From Luteibacter pinisoli (GTDB taxonomy: Bacteria > Pseudomonadota > Gammaproteobacteria > Xanthomonadales > Rhodanobacteraceae): a stretch of DNA of 64,000 nt. The position numbers and the translations under genes are program-made. The notes beneath the pieces were generated by a model. It ran no database searches, was not told the origin of the DNA, and was given only the letters and a program-made list of their open reading frames with translations. The DNA lies in assembly GCF_006385595.1 (NCBI RefSeq), contig NZ_CP041046.1:1302001-1366000 (forward strand), in the 5' to 3' direction. Shown in pieces: positions 25,849 to 33,911 of the stretch. Positions within the stretch are counted from its first letter, which is position 1; each line of letters begins with the position of its first letter.

Positions 25849-27262
25849 TCGATCCCCTCTCCCCGGACAGTGAGCGAAGGATACGCCATTCCGCGCGATC
25901 GTCAGGGGGCGGTGGGCGAGGTCGCCTTACCCATTCAGCGATAGCCCATCCAGCGAGTGCGATTTCTGCACCGCGAAAAGGGATGGAGTAGCGCGGCTCT
26001 GACTGCAGTACGCCGTAAACTAATGTGACCCAAACTACCGTTGCTGCAATGAATACGACGGTTACGGGAACCGAGCGTCGCGAGATTGCAAGCACAAATC
26101 CCCCAAGGGATAGCGCCCCGAAGACCGGGTTGAGGACGTACGCGATGAGCTTCATGACCTTGAATGCCGGCTGTGTCTCGTACGGTGAGCTGCGCGTGGG
26201 GTAGACGTAAATATCGCCTTGGCCGATGCGGATGTCCCAGCCCCACAGAAGAGTCGGCTTCGAGGCATACCAGCCCAAAAACTGCCACGGATGTTGACGG
26301 ATGCGTGACCCGATGGCGGCCAAGCCGCCGTACGGGTCGGCGTGGACAAGGTCGATCTCTGCATTGATAGCAGCAAGCGCTTGCGCGGCGCCCGGATCGC
26401 CGCTTTCGAGGCGGCGGTAGGCATCGTGATAAATCGGCCAGGAACCTTGCACAAGGTTTTGCGTGGCGCGGTAAGACGAGGAGGCATCCGTTGCGAGAGT
26501 GGTGTTGCGCACGCCCCACGCGGTCAGCGGAACCACCGCGGCTATCAGCACGATGACAAGAGGCCGGATTCGCATGCAGCGCTTCCAACGAAGGGTAATG
26601 ACGGCCAGTACAACGAATGGTACCAAAACGGCATTCGTGAGACCCGCGCACGCAAAAAGTAACCCTGCAAGGATGCAGCGCGAGATCGATGGCTTCCTCG
26701 CGGCGCTGCTCACCGCCAACAACGTAGCGGCCCAGATCGCAGCAGTCAGGTTTTCCGAAAGCACGTAGGCTGTGATGCTTACGCCGTGGGGCCATGCAGC
26801 AACCAGCAGAGCAAGTCCAGCTAGGAACCCTGGGCGCAACGTGCTGCGAAAGGCCAGGCACAGGCAGGCCACCGTGATGCCGCCCAACAACACCTGGCTC
26901 AACAAGACGGCTGTGTACCAGTGTTCGTATACTGGAAACGCGGCCATCCACGCGGCAAGAAATAACGGATAGCCCGGATCGCGAAAGCTATCAGCAACAG
27001 GAGCGGTGGGGCCGGGTACGGCAGAAGAGAAAATGCCGTGGTGAACCATATTCCAGGCATAACGGTAGTAGTCAACCGCGTCGCCGCGAGAGGCCGGGCT
27101 GTCGAGGGGCTGGAGTACCTGCGCGTGGGTAACGAAGTACCAGCGCAGCACGATCGCCACTATCGCGCTGAGCGTCGCCACTATCCACGCGGCACGTGAG
27201 CTGGAGGTTCCGTCCGACGCGGGCGGCGCTACCGGCGTCAGTGCATCTGCGTCGTTTGGCAC
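25838..27262 (-). CDS. GT39/ArnT-like GT-C membrane protein, copy 2 of 4
   Basis: 474 aa, about 10-11 membrane helices, central copy of the tandem set. A 24-residue cytoplasmic leader precedes the first helix (AAWIVATLSAIVAIVLRWYF). The first periplasmic loop has RGDAVDYYRYAWN with both acidic residues, followed by RDPGYPLFLA. SENLTAAIWAA, NLVQGSWPIYH, GQGDIYVYPTRSSP and VLQSEPRYSIPFR are shared. The 3' end overlaps copy 1, and 37 bases separate it from copy 3, so the three are one operon. A Pro/Arg-rich C-terminal tail (PRPPPPDDR) is unique to this copy. Confidence 0.75.
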   Translation of the reverse strand: MPNDADALTPVAPPASDGTSSSRAAWIVATLSAIVAIVLRWYFVTHAQVLQPLDSPASRGDAVDYYRYAWNMVHHGIFSSAVPGPTAPVADSFRDPGYPLFLAAWMAAFPVYEHWYTAVLLSQVLLGGITVACLCLAFRSTLRPGFLAGLALLVAAWPHGVSITAYVLSENLTAAIWAATLLAVSSAARKPSISRCILAGLLFACAGLTNAVLVPFVVLAVITLRWKRCMRIRPLVIVLIAAVVPLTAWGVRNTTLATDASSSYRATQNLVQGSWPIYHDAYRRLESGDPGAAQALAAINAEIDLVHADPYGGLAAIGSRIRQHPWQFLGWYASKPTLLWGWDIRIGQGDIYVYPTRSSPYETQPAFKVMKLIAYVLNPVFGALSLGGFVLAISRRSVPVTVVFIAATVVWVTLVYGVLQSEPRYSIPFRGAEIALAGWAIAEWVRRPRPPPPDDRAEWRILRSLSGERGSNGR

Positions 27263-27299
27263 GAGCTTTCATCCGGCATGGTTCGGGCCTGCGAGAGTT

Positions 27300-28670
27300 T
27301 CATACTTCGTTCTCTGGTCTGGCGTGTAGTGCCGCGTGCCGCTGTCGCCGGTACCGTATGGCATTGACGACGAATCCGGCCGCCAATGCGAGCTCCGCTC
27401 CCCGGAATGGTATGGAATAGCGTGAATCCGACTGGAGGGCCCCGTAGACCAGGGTGACCCAGGTTACGGTGACTGCCAGGACCAGCAGGGATGGGTCGCA
27501 TCCTCTCTGCCATAGGGCGACGCCCACGCCTCCGAGCGCGAGCAGTGCGATGACATAGTTTAGGGAGAATGCGACTGCCTCCATTCCACGCCAGAACGGT
27601 TGCGTGACGTAGGGCGAATTCCTCGTTGGTGCGACATAAATGTCCCCGGCGCCCAGTCCGACCTGCCAGCCCCACAGGAGGGCGGGTTTGCTCAGATACC
27701 ATGCGAGATGCGTACCCGGCGACCGGCTTATGCGTTGCCACATCATTTGCCATCCCGCGGCGGGCGAGGCGTCAAATGCGGTGATCTCATTCCCTATCGC
27801 GCGCATCGTCGCCGTTCCCGCTTCAACGTGGCGTGCGTCGAGCTGGGCGGCCATATGGTAAGTTGGCCACGAGCCCTGCACGAGGTTCATGGCAATGCGG
27901 TGTGCCGACGAGGGCCCGGTCGTGACCGATGCGTTCCGTATCGCCCATGCTCCCATCGTGATGACGACCAGAATAACGAGGATCGCGACCAGGCGGGTGG
28001 GGAGCAGGCGCTTCCACCCCAACATCGCCGCCAGGGGGAGGACCAGGGGCGCGAGTACGGAGTTCGTGAGGCCTGCCGCTGCCAGCGCCAGCGCCGCGGC
28101 GATCGTCCAGGGTAATGAATTGCGTACCGATGCCTCGCGTATCGCCAGGACGGCGGCGGCCCAGAGCGGTGCCGAAAGGTTTTCCGTGAAAACGTAGGCA
28201 GTGATGCTAACGGAATGCGGCCACAGTGCCAGGCCTGCGCCGACGAGCGTGAGCATCCACCAAGGCAGGGTGCGTCGCAGTGCCAGGATGATGCAGGCAA
28301 CTGTGATCCCGCCGAGAACTACGTGCGAGAGAAGCACGCTGGCATACCATTCCTCGAACGAGCCGGTAAGCGCCATGAAAAGCGCCAGGAAGACGGGATA
28401 CCCTGGATCTCGGTAGCTATCGGCTATGACCGGGTGGAGGGCTCCGCCGAAATCCTGCGAAAATACCCCGTGGTGGACAAGATTCCAGGCGTACCAGTAG
28501 TACTCCTGGGCATCGCCCCAATAACCGGCGCGATCAAGCGGTTGATATACCTGCGCGTGGGTGACGAAATACCAGCGAGCGCCGATGGCTAGCAAGGCGG
28601 AAGCGACGGCAATGACCCAGGCCATGTGGTGACGTACCCAATCCCTGGATACATTGGTTTCATCAAGCAT
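27300..28670 (-). CDS. GT39/ArnT-like GT-C membrane protein, copy 3 of 4
   Basis: 456 aa from ATG 28670; the frame stays open to ATG 28760, but a start at 28670 gives an N-terminal leader similar to those of the other copies, although the ribosome site is weak. The motif set is complete: RWYFVTHAQVYQPL, WGDAQEYYWYAWN with both acidic residues, RDPGYPVFLA, TENLSAPLW, GSWPTYHMAAQL, GDIYVAPTRNSP and ALQSDSRYSIPFR. It is closest to copy 1 by eye. It is the first gene of the minus-strand operon leading toward the pilins and is divergent from the S9 peptidase gene. Confidence 0.72.
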   Translation of the reverse strand: MLDETNVSRDWVRHHMAWVIAVASALLAIGARWYFVTHAQVYQPLDRAGYWGDAQEYYWYAWNLVHHGVFSQDFGGALHPVIADSYRDPGYPVFLALFMALTGSFEEWYASVLLSHVVLGGITVACIILALRRTLPWWMLTLVGAGLALWPHSVSITAYVFTENLSAPLWAAAVLAIREASVRNSLPWTIAAALALAAAGLTNSVLAPLVLPLAAMLGWKRLLPTRLVAILVILVVITMGAWAIRNASVTTGPSSAHRIAMNLVQGSWPTYHMAAQLDARHVEAGTATMRAIGNEITAFDASPAAGWQMMWQRISRSPGTHLAWYLSKPALLWGWQVGLGAGDIYVAPTRNSPYVTQPFWRGMEAVAFSLNYVIALLALGGVGVALWQRGCDPSLLVLAVTVTWVTLVYGALQSDSRYSIPFRGAELALAAGFVVNAIRYRRQRHAALHARPENEV

Positions 28671-28893
28671 CCGGCGATCCGGAGCGTGTGTGACGCTCGA
28701 GCATACGTTCCCCTGATTGAGCTGCGGACGGCACATTGGGCGCCGAGCGGGACGTAGCATACGGCATGCCCATCCCTGTTCCCGCGCGGTGGTGCAAAGA
28801 TTTTACACCCGGCCGACTGCCGCTTTCCGTGGCTTGCGCTAGACCGGCGCTCCCCGTACCGTCCCCGCAAAGCACAATCCCAAGGGAGCACCC

Positions 28894-30990
28894 ATGAAAC
28901 CGTTACTCGCCGCGCTGGCCCTCGCGCTGGCCTCCGGCCCCGTCCTGGCCGCCGATGCCGACAGCACCGCCGCGCACCCGTTTTCCATCCGCGACCTTGT
29001 CATGATGGACCGCGTAGGCGACCCCCAGCTCTCCCCGGACGGCCACTACGCCCTGTTTTCGCTGCGTTCCACCGATTACGCCGCCAATAAGGGGGTGACC
29101 TCCCTCTACGTGATGGATCTCGACAAGCCGCCCCAGGCGGTCAAGGTGGTCGAGAAGGGCTCCTCAGCGCGCTGGGCCCCGGATGGCAAGTCCATCTATT
29201 ACGTGGCCCCCAAGGACGGCACCGCCCAGATTTTCCATCGCTCCTTCGATGCAGGCCAGGGCGGCAAGGGCCTGGCCCTGACGGTTGCCACCGGCGACGC
29301 CGTCACCGACGGCCCCCTGGACGTCAACGCCTACAAGCTCTCCCCGGATGGTTCGAAGCTGCTCCTTAGCTACGACGTGTTCACCGACTGCGCCGACCTC
29401 AGCTGCACCAAGGAGCGCCTGGACGGCCGCGAGAAGGACAAGTCCACCGGCACGGTGTACGACAAGCTCTTCGTGCGCCACTGGGACACCTGGGCTGACG
29501 GCCGCCGCGCCCAGCTTTTCATCGCCGATGCCAACGCCCCCTCGCAGCCCGTGCTGCTGAGCAAGGGCATCGACGGCGACGTGCCGAGCAAGCCGTTCGG
29601 CAGCGAAGACGAGTTCACCTTCTCGCCTGACGGCAAGACCGTGTTCTTCGATGCCCGCATCGCCGGCACCACCGAGCCCTGGTCCACCAACTTCGACCTT
29701 TACAGCGTGCCCGCCGACGGCTCGGTCAACCCGGCCAACCTCACGGCCGACAACAAGGCGTGGGATGCCAACCCGCTCGTGTCGCCGGATGGCAAGACGC
29801 TGTACTACACCGCCATGAAGGACCCGGGTTCCGAAGCTGACCGTTTCGGCATCTGGGCCCTGGACCTCGCCAGCGGCAGCAAGCGCGAGATCGATCCGTC
29901 GTGGGATCGTTCCGCGGGCACCCTGCAGATCTCCGCCGACGGCAAGACCCTCTACACCACCACCGACGACAACGGCAAGCACCCGCTGTTCGCCATCGAC
30001 GTCGCCACCGGCAAGGTCACCACCCTGGTCACCGACGGCAACGTCGGCGCCTTCGCCCTGGGCGACAAGAAGATCCTGCTTTCGCGTGACGACCTGAAGC
30101 GCCCGGCCGATCTGTACACGGCCGACCTGAAGGGCAAGAGCCTCAAGCAGATCACCCACTACAACGCAAAGCGCATGAAGGCCGCCCAGGTGGGTGAGCC
30201 GGAGTTCTTCACCTTCAAGGGCTGGAACAACGAGACGGTGCAGGGCTACGTCGTGAAGCCGGTGGGCTACAAGAAGGGCAAGACCTATCCGGTCGCCTTC
30301 ATCATCCACGGCGGCCCGCAGGGCGCCATGACCAACAGCTGGAGCTACCGCTGGAACGCCCAGACGTATGCCGGCCAGGGCTTCGCTGTCGTCACGGTCA
30401 ACTTCCACGGGTCCACCGGCTACGGCCAGGCCTTCACCGATTCCATCTCCGGTGACTGGGGCGGTAAGCCGCTGGAAGACCTGAAGGCCGGCTGGAGCGC
30501 CGCCCTGCAGAAGTACAGCTTCCTCGACGGTAACCGTGCCTGCGCCCTCGGCGCCAGCTACGGCGGCTACATGGTCTACTGGATGGCCGGTAACTGGAAC
30601 CAGCCGTGGAAGTGCCTGGTCGACCACGACGGCGTGTTCGACGCCCGCGCCATGTACTACGACACCGAAGAGCTGTGGTTCGAAGAGAAGGAGAACGGCG
30701 GCACGCAGTTCGACAACCCGCAGAACTACGAGCGGTTCAACCCGATCAACCACGTGAAGGACTGGCGCGTGCCGATGCTGGTCATCCACGGCGGGAAGGA
30801 CTTCCGCATCCCGGAAACCCAGGGCATGGGTGCCTTCACCGCGCTCCAGCGCCGCGGCATCCCGAGCAAGTTCCTGCACTTCCCGGATGAGAACCACTGG
30901 GTGCTCAAGCCGCAGAACAGCGTGCAGTGGCATGAAACGGTGAATGCGTGGTTGAAGGAGTGGACGGCTCCCGAGGCCAGCGCCAAGTAA
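28894..30990 (+). CDS. S9-family prolyl-oligopeptidase-type serine peptidase, exported
   Basis: 698 aa. Residues 1-19 are a signal peptide (ending GPVLAA), so it acts in the periplasm or outside. Residues about 40-420 form a beta-propeller of WD/PD40-like blades (LSPDGHYALF, WAPDGKSIYYV, FSPDGKTVFF, VSPDGKTLYYT). The alpha/beta-hydrolase domain follows: oxyanion region IIHGGPQG, nucleophile in GASYGGYM (Ser near residue 552), the acid in the segment after MLVIHGGKDFRIP, and the catalytic His in DENHW. It probably degrades peptides as a dipeptidyl- or acylaminoacyl-peptidase. Unlike its neighbours it is on the plus strand with very high GC and ordered codon use, so it looks like core sequence between island segments. 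Confidence 0.95.
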   Translation: MKPLLAALALALASGPVLAADADSTAAHPFSIRDLVMMDRVGDPQLSPDGHYALFSLRSTDYAANKGVTSLYVMDLDKPPQAVKVVEKGSSARWAPDGKSIYYVAPKDGTAQIFHRSFDAGQGGKGLALTVATGDAVTDGPLDVNAYKLSPDGSKLLLSYDVFTDCADLSCTKERLDGREKDKSTGTVYDKLFVRHWDTWADGRRAQLFIADANAPSQPVLLSKGIDGDVPSKPFGSEDEFTFSPDGKTVFFDARIAGTTEPWSTNFDLYSVPADGSVNPANLTADNKAWDANPLVSPDGKTLYYTAMKDPGSEADRFGIWALDLASGSKREIDPSWDRSAGTLQISADGKTLYTTTDDNGKHPLFAIDVATGKVTTLVTDGNVGAFALGDKKILLSRDDLKRPADLYTADLKGKSLKQITHYNAKRMKAAQVGEPEFFTFKGWNNETVQGYVVKPVGYKKGKTYPVAFIIHGGPQGAMTNSWSYRWNAQTYAGQGFAVVTVNFHGSTGYGQAFTDSISGDWGGKPLEDLKAGWSAALQKYSFLDGNRACALGASYGGYMVYWMAGNWNQPWKCLVDHDGVFDARAMYYDTEELWFEEKENGGTQFDNPQNYERFNPINHVKDWRVPMLVIHGGKDFRIPETQGMGAFTALQRRGIPSKFLHFPDENHWVLKPQNSVQWHETVNAWLKEWTAPEASAK

Positions 30991-31000
30991 GCAAAGCTGT

Positions 31001-31032
31001 AAAAAGAACGGCGACCAAAGGGTCGCCGTTCT
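31001..31032 (-). terminator. Intrinsic terminator between S9 peptidase and GT-C copy 4
   Basis: A 12-bp stem, AGAACGGCGACC (31005-31016), pairs with 31021-31032 across AAAG. The minus strand has a run of five Ts after the stem, so it best terminates the 31037-32338 gene. On the plus strand the downstream sequence is CATTTC, a weaker stop for the peptidase gene. It is probably bidirectional. Confidence 0.85.
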
Positions 31033-31036
31033 CATT

Positions 31037-32338
31037 TCAGGGATGGGTAACAGCGCGCCTGCGTAGCGTCACCAGCGTGTGCAGCGCCACGCCAGCGAGC
31101 ATCCACTCGATGCCGCGGTAGGGCACCGCGTAACGTGCATCGCATTGCAGGGCCGTGAAGATGGCGGTGATCACGCACACGGCAAGCGCACCCAGCCACA
31201 GCGCGGGGGGCCATGCGCGGCGGCGCGTCAGCAGGATGATCAAGCCCACGGTGGCAAGGCCAAGCACTAACGGTGATGCGAAGAACATGATGTCCGTGGT
31301 GACGCGCAGGATGCCGTTACCCGACAACGGCGAGTTGTACGTGGGGAACACATAGATGTCGCCCATGCCAACGCCGATGCTCCATCCCCACAGTTCGACG
31401 GGTTTACCTGCGTACCAGGACATATAGCGCCACGGCTCACTTCTCATCCGTTGAGCCAAGGCGTCCAGCCCCTGGGGAAGGTCGCGCTTGACGAGCTGAT
31501 ACTCTGCATCCATGCGCTGGATCGTGGAGATCGACTTGGCGTCGCCTCGCTCCAGTGACGAGCGCCAGGCATCGTGATACTCGGGCCATGAACCTTGAAT
31601 CAGGTTGATGGCGATGCGATCGCCCGCCGACTGTCCTGGTGGCAGCATGGCGCCGCGAACGCCCCATGCCGCCACCGGTAGAAGTGATGCGACAAGAAGA
31701 ACCGCCCATGAGCGGCGTGATGGCAGGTCCTTCCACATCGCGACCCCCGCGAAGAGCAGCACGACCGGAGCGAATGTCGCGTTGGTCAGCGTGGCGAGGC
31801 CGAGCACGATCCCGGCGATCGCGAAGAGGACAGGTCGCCGCCGGTCTGTCGCGGCCTGTGTCAGCAAGAGGCCCGCTGCGACAAGGAAACCCATAAGCGT
31901 TTCGCTCAACACGTACCCTGCCAACGTGATGGCATGAGGCCACAACGCCAGCCCAATACCGACAAAAAGGGCGATGCCCATGCCGAGCCAGCGGCGGGCG
32001 AGAACTATGTAGATCAGGACCGTCAGCGCCGCGAGGCCAGCCTGGACATCAAGTGTGGCGGAATAAAAGGCCTGATGGCGACCGAAGCCCTTGATCAGCA
32101 GCGCGAGGAACACCGGATAGCCTGGGTCCCTGAAGCTATCGGGCGTGGGTACGGCGCCGGGCGGCACCAGGGAGAAAACGTGATGATCTATGAGATTCAG
32201 CGCGTAAGCGAAATACTGCAATGTGTCACCTCGCAGTGGATGATCCACCACGGCGGTATGCACATAAGCGATTCGTACGATTAGCGCGACAAGGGCGATG
32301 GCGGCCGCCGCGAGAATCTGTCGTTTGGTCCAGGGCAA
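31037..32338 (-). CDS. GT39/ArnT-like GT-C membrane protein, copy 4 of 4
   Basis: 433 aa, the most divergent of the four paralogues, separated from the others by the S9 peptidase gene. The short leader MPWTKRQIL precedes the first helix. The first-loop motif is RGDTLQYFAYALN: the first Asp is kept, but the second acidic position is Gln. RDPGYPVFLALL, SETLMGF, INLIQGSWPEYH, GDIYVFPTYNSP and ALQCDARYAVPYRG correspond to the others. The gene is a single unit with its own terminator. It is divergent from the GT2-SMR-DUF2142 operon and may act with it. Confidence 0.75.
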   Translation of the reverse strand: MPWTKRQILAAAAIALVALIVRIAYVHTAVVDHPLRGDTLQYFAYALNLIDHHVFSLVPPGAVPTPDSFRDPGYPVFLALLIKGFGRHQAFYSATLDVQAGLAALTVLIYIVLARRWLGMGIALFVGIGLALWPHAITLAGYVLSETLMGFLVAAGLLLTQAATDRRRPVLFAIAGIVLGLATLTNATFAPVVLLFAGVAMWKDLPSRRSWAVLLVASLLPVAAWGVRGAMLPPGQSAGDRIAINLIQGSWPEYHDAWRSSLERGDAKSISTIQRMDAEYQLVKRDLPQGLDALAQRMRSEPWRYMSWYAGKPVELWGWSIGVGMGDIYVFPTYNSPLSGNGILRVTTDIMFFASPLVLGLATVGLIILLTRRRAWPPALWLGALAVCVITAIFTALQCDARYAVPYRGIEWMLAGVALHTLVTLRRRAVTHP

Positions 32339-32471
32339 TGCCGTACTCCCCGTGGTCGGGCGATGATGCCCCGTGCGGCCGAATCCATTGGATCGGACAT
32401 TCGTAGCTCCCGTGTGTCGCGCGGGCAGGCGCCACTATAGCCAAATGAAGGCATGTGGGCGCGAGCCATTA

Positions 32472-32500
32472 GAGACATTAGGGCCATCCGTGGCTAAGAT
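32472..32500 (+). promoter_or_regulatory. Candidate sigma-70 promoter for the GT2-SMR-DUF2142 operon
   Basis: GAGACA (32472-32477), 17 bases, then TAAGAT (32495-32500), about 87 bases before the ATG of the GT2 gene in a 248-base divergent gap. Four of six bases match in the -35 box. No other pair in the gap is better. Confidence 0.35.
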
Positions 32501-32586
32501 TTGCGCACCCCGCCACGTTATGCTTGGTGGCCCTGGGGTCGGGGGCAGGGGGCGAGATCGGCGGCAAAGCGAGGCGGAAGGATTCA

Positions 32587-33573
32587 ATGGACAGGCGCGT
32601 AGGGGTAGTCATACCCAGTTATAGGGTTCGCAAACACATTCTCGGAGTCCTCGCCGCCATCGGTCCCGAGGTCGAACGGATTTACGTGGTCGACGATTGC
32701 TGCCCAGAAAACAGCGGCGATCTCGTTGAAGCGTCGTGCAATGACCCGCGCGTTAGGGTGATTCGGCACGCTTCGAATCAGGGTGTGGGCGGGGCGGTGC
32801 TGACTGGATACCGCGCGGCCATTGCTGACAACGTCGAGGTAATTGTGAAGGTGGACGGCGACGGCCAGATGGACCCGTCACTCGTGCCGCGGTTCGTGGC
32901 GCCGATTCTTGCCGGGCAGGCCGATTACACCAAAGGGAACCGATTCTTCGACCTCGAGGAAATTCATGCCATGCCCAAGGCGCGCCTCTTTGGAAATGCC
33001 GGACTGTCGATTCTTACAAAGATCTCGTCGGGGTACTGGGACCTGTTCGATCCTACCAACGGCTTTACGGCGATACATCGCGATGTCGCTTCGCACCTGC
33101 CGTTCGAGAAGATAAGTAAGCGCTATTTTTTTGAGACGGATATGCTTTTTCGCCTTGGAACGCTGCGTGCAGTTGCCGTGGACGTGCCGATGCACGCGAA
33201 GTACGCCGACGAAATAAGTAACCTCAAGATATCGGCCGTTTTTAGCGAGTTCTTGAGCAAGAATATGATCAATTTCGTTAAGCGAATATTCTACAACTAC
33301 TACCTGCGTGACATGTCGCTGGCTTCATTTGAGCTTCCGTTCGGTTTGCTGTCGATTGCCTTTGGCATCATTTACGGAGCCATTCAGTGGTCTTTGTCGG
33401 AAGCCACGGGTGTTGTTGCAAGTAGCGGTACAGTGATGCTTGCAGCCATGCCGATCATTCTTGGTGTTCAGTTGGTGCTTGCCTTCATTGGCTTTGACGT
33501 TAGCTCAACGCCAAAGCGGCCAATCCACGCACAACTTAGTCGTTCTGCACTTATCAAGACATTGCCGCCGTGA
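32587..33573 (+). CDS. GT2 glycosyltransferase, GtrB/DPM1-like
   Basis: 328 aa from ATG 32587 (GGAAGGA just upstream). The catalytic domain has VGVVIPSYRV, IYVVDDCCPE and IVKVDGDGQMDP (metal site, near residue 100). NQGVGGAVLTGYRA and DPTNGFTAIH are typical of undecaprenyl-phosphate glycosyltransferases. Two membrane helices lie at the C-terminus (about 245-265 and 285-310), as in GtrB. Expected reaction: nucleotide sugar plus undecaprenyl phosphate gives undecaprenyl-phosphate sugar on the cytoplasmic face. The gene overlaps the next by 4 bases and is locally AT-richer than the chromosome, suggesting acquisition. Confidence 0.88.
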   Translation: MDRRVGVVIPSYRVRKHILGVLAAIGPEVERIYVVDDCCPENSGDLVEASCNDPRVRVIRHASNQGVGGAVLTGYRAAIADNVEVIVKVDGDGQMDPSLVPRFVAPILAGQADYTKGNRFFDLEEIHAMPKARLFGNAGLSILTKISSGYWDLFDPTNGFTAIHRDVASHLPFEKISKRYFFETDMLFRLGTLRAVAVDVPMHAKYADEISNLKISAVFSEFLSKNMINFVKRIFYNYYLRDMSLASFELPFGLLSIAFGIIYGAIQWSLSEATGVVASSGTVMLAAMPIILGVQLVLAFIGFDVSSTPKRPIHAQLSRSALIKTLPP

Positions 33574-33911
33574 CCTACCTCATTGCTCTCTTTTGCGTCG
33601 TCGGGATCGCCTGCGGTCAGATTCTCTTCAAGCTTAGCGCCGCTTCGCTTCAGAAAACTGGCAGCTGGTTTGACCCGTCCACCATGGTCGTCCTTTTCGC
33701 CTCCTTCGCCCTCTATGGTGTGATGACCGTGGCATGGATCTGGGTTTTGCAGAAGGCTGACCTAGGTAAGGTTTATCCTCTGATGGCACTGGCTTTCGTC
33801 ATCGTGCCTTTGGGTAGTCATCTCGTCTTCGGTGAGCGTTTTCAGCCTCAGTATTTTGTAGGTGTGGCGCTCATCATTTCGGGCATCGTCATTGCAGTGA
33901 GGTCGGCATGA
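33570..33911 (+). CDS. SMR/EamA-like four-helix membrane protein, probable lipid-linked sugar flippase
   Basis: 113 aa with four hydrophobic helices, in the small multidrug resistance fold. The usual early Glu is absent; helix 1 is IALFCVVGIACGQILFKLSA. WIWVLQKADLGKVYPLMALAFVIVPLG is characteristic of ArnE/ArnF and related sugar-lipid translocases. The gene is coupled by overlaps to a GT2 before it and a DUF2142 protein after it, which supports a role in flipping the undecaprenyl-phosphate sugar made by the GT2, the job done by GtrA in serotype-conversion cassettes. GTG start at 33570 overlaps the previous stop. Confidence 0.82.
   Translation: MTYLIALFCVVGIACGQILFKLSAASLQKTGSWFDPSTMVVLFASFALYGVMTVAWIWVLQKADLGKVYPLMALAFVIVPLGSHLVFGERFQPQYFVGVALIISGIVIAVRSA

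Noticed and set aside
29164..31035. Long open frame opposite the S9 peptidase gene
   Set aside because: Shadow of the strongly biased codon use of the plus-strand gene; no ribosome site or family match.
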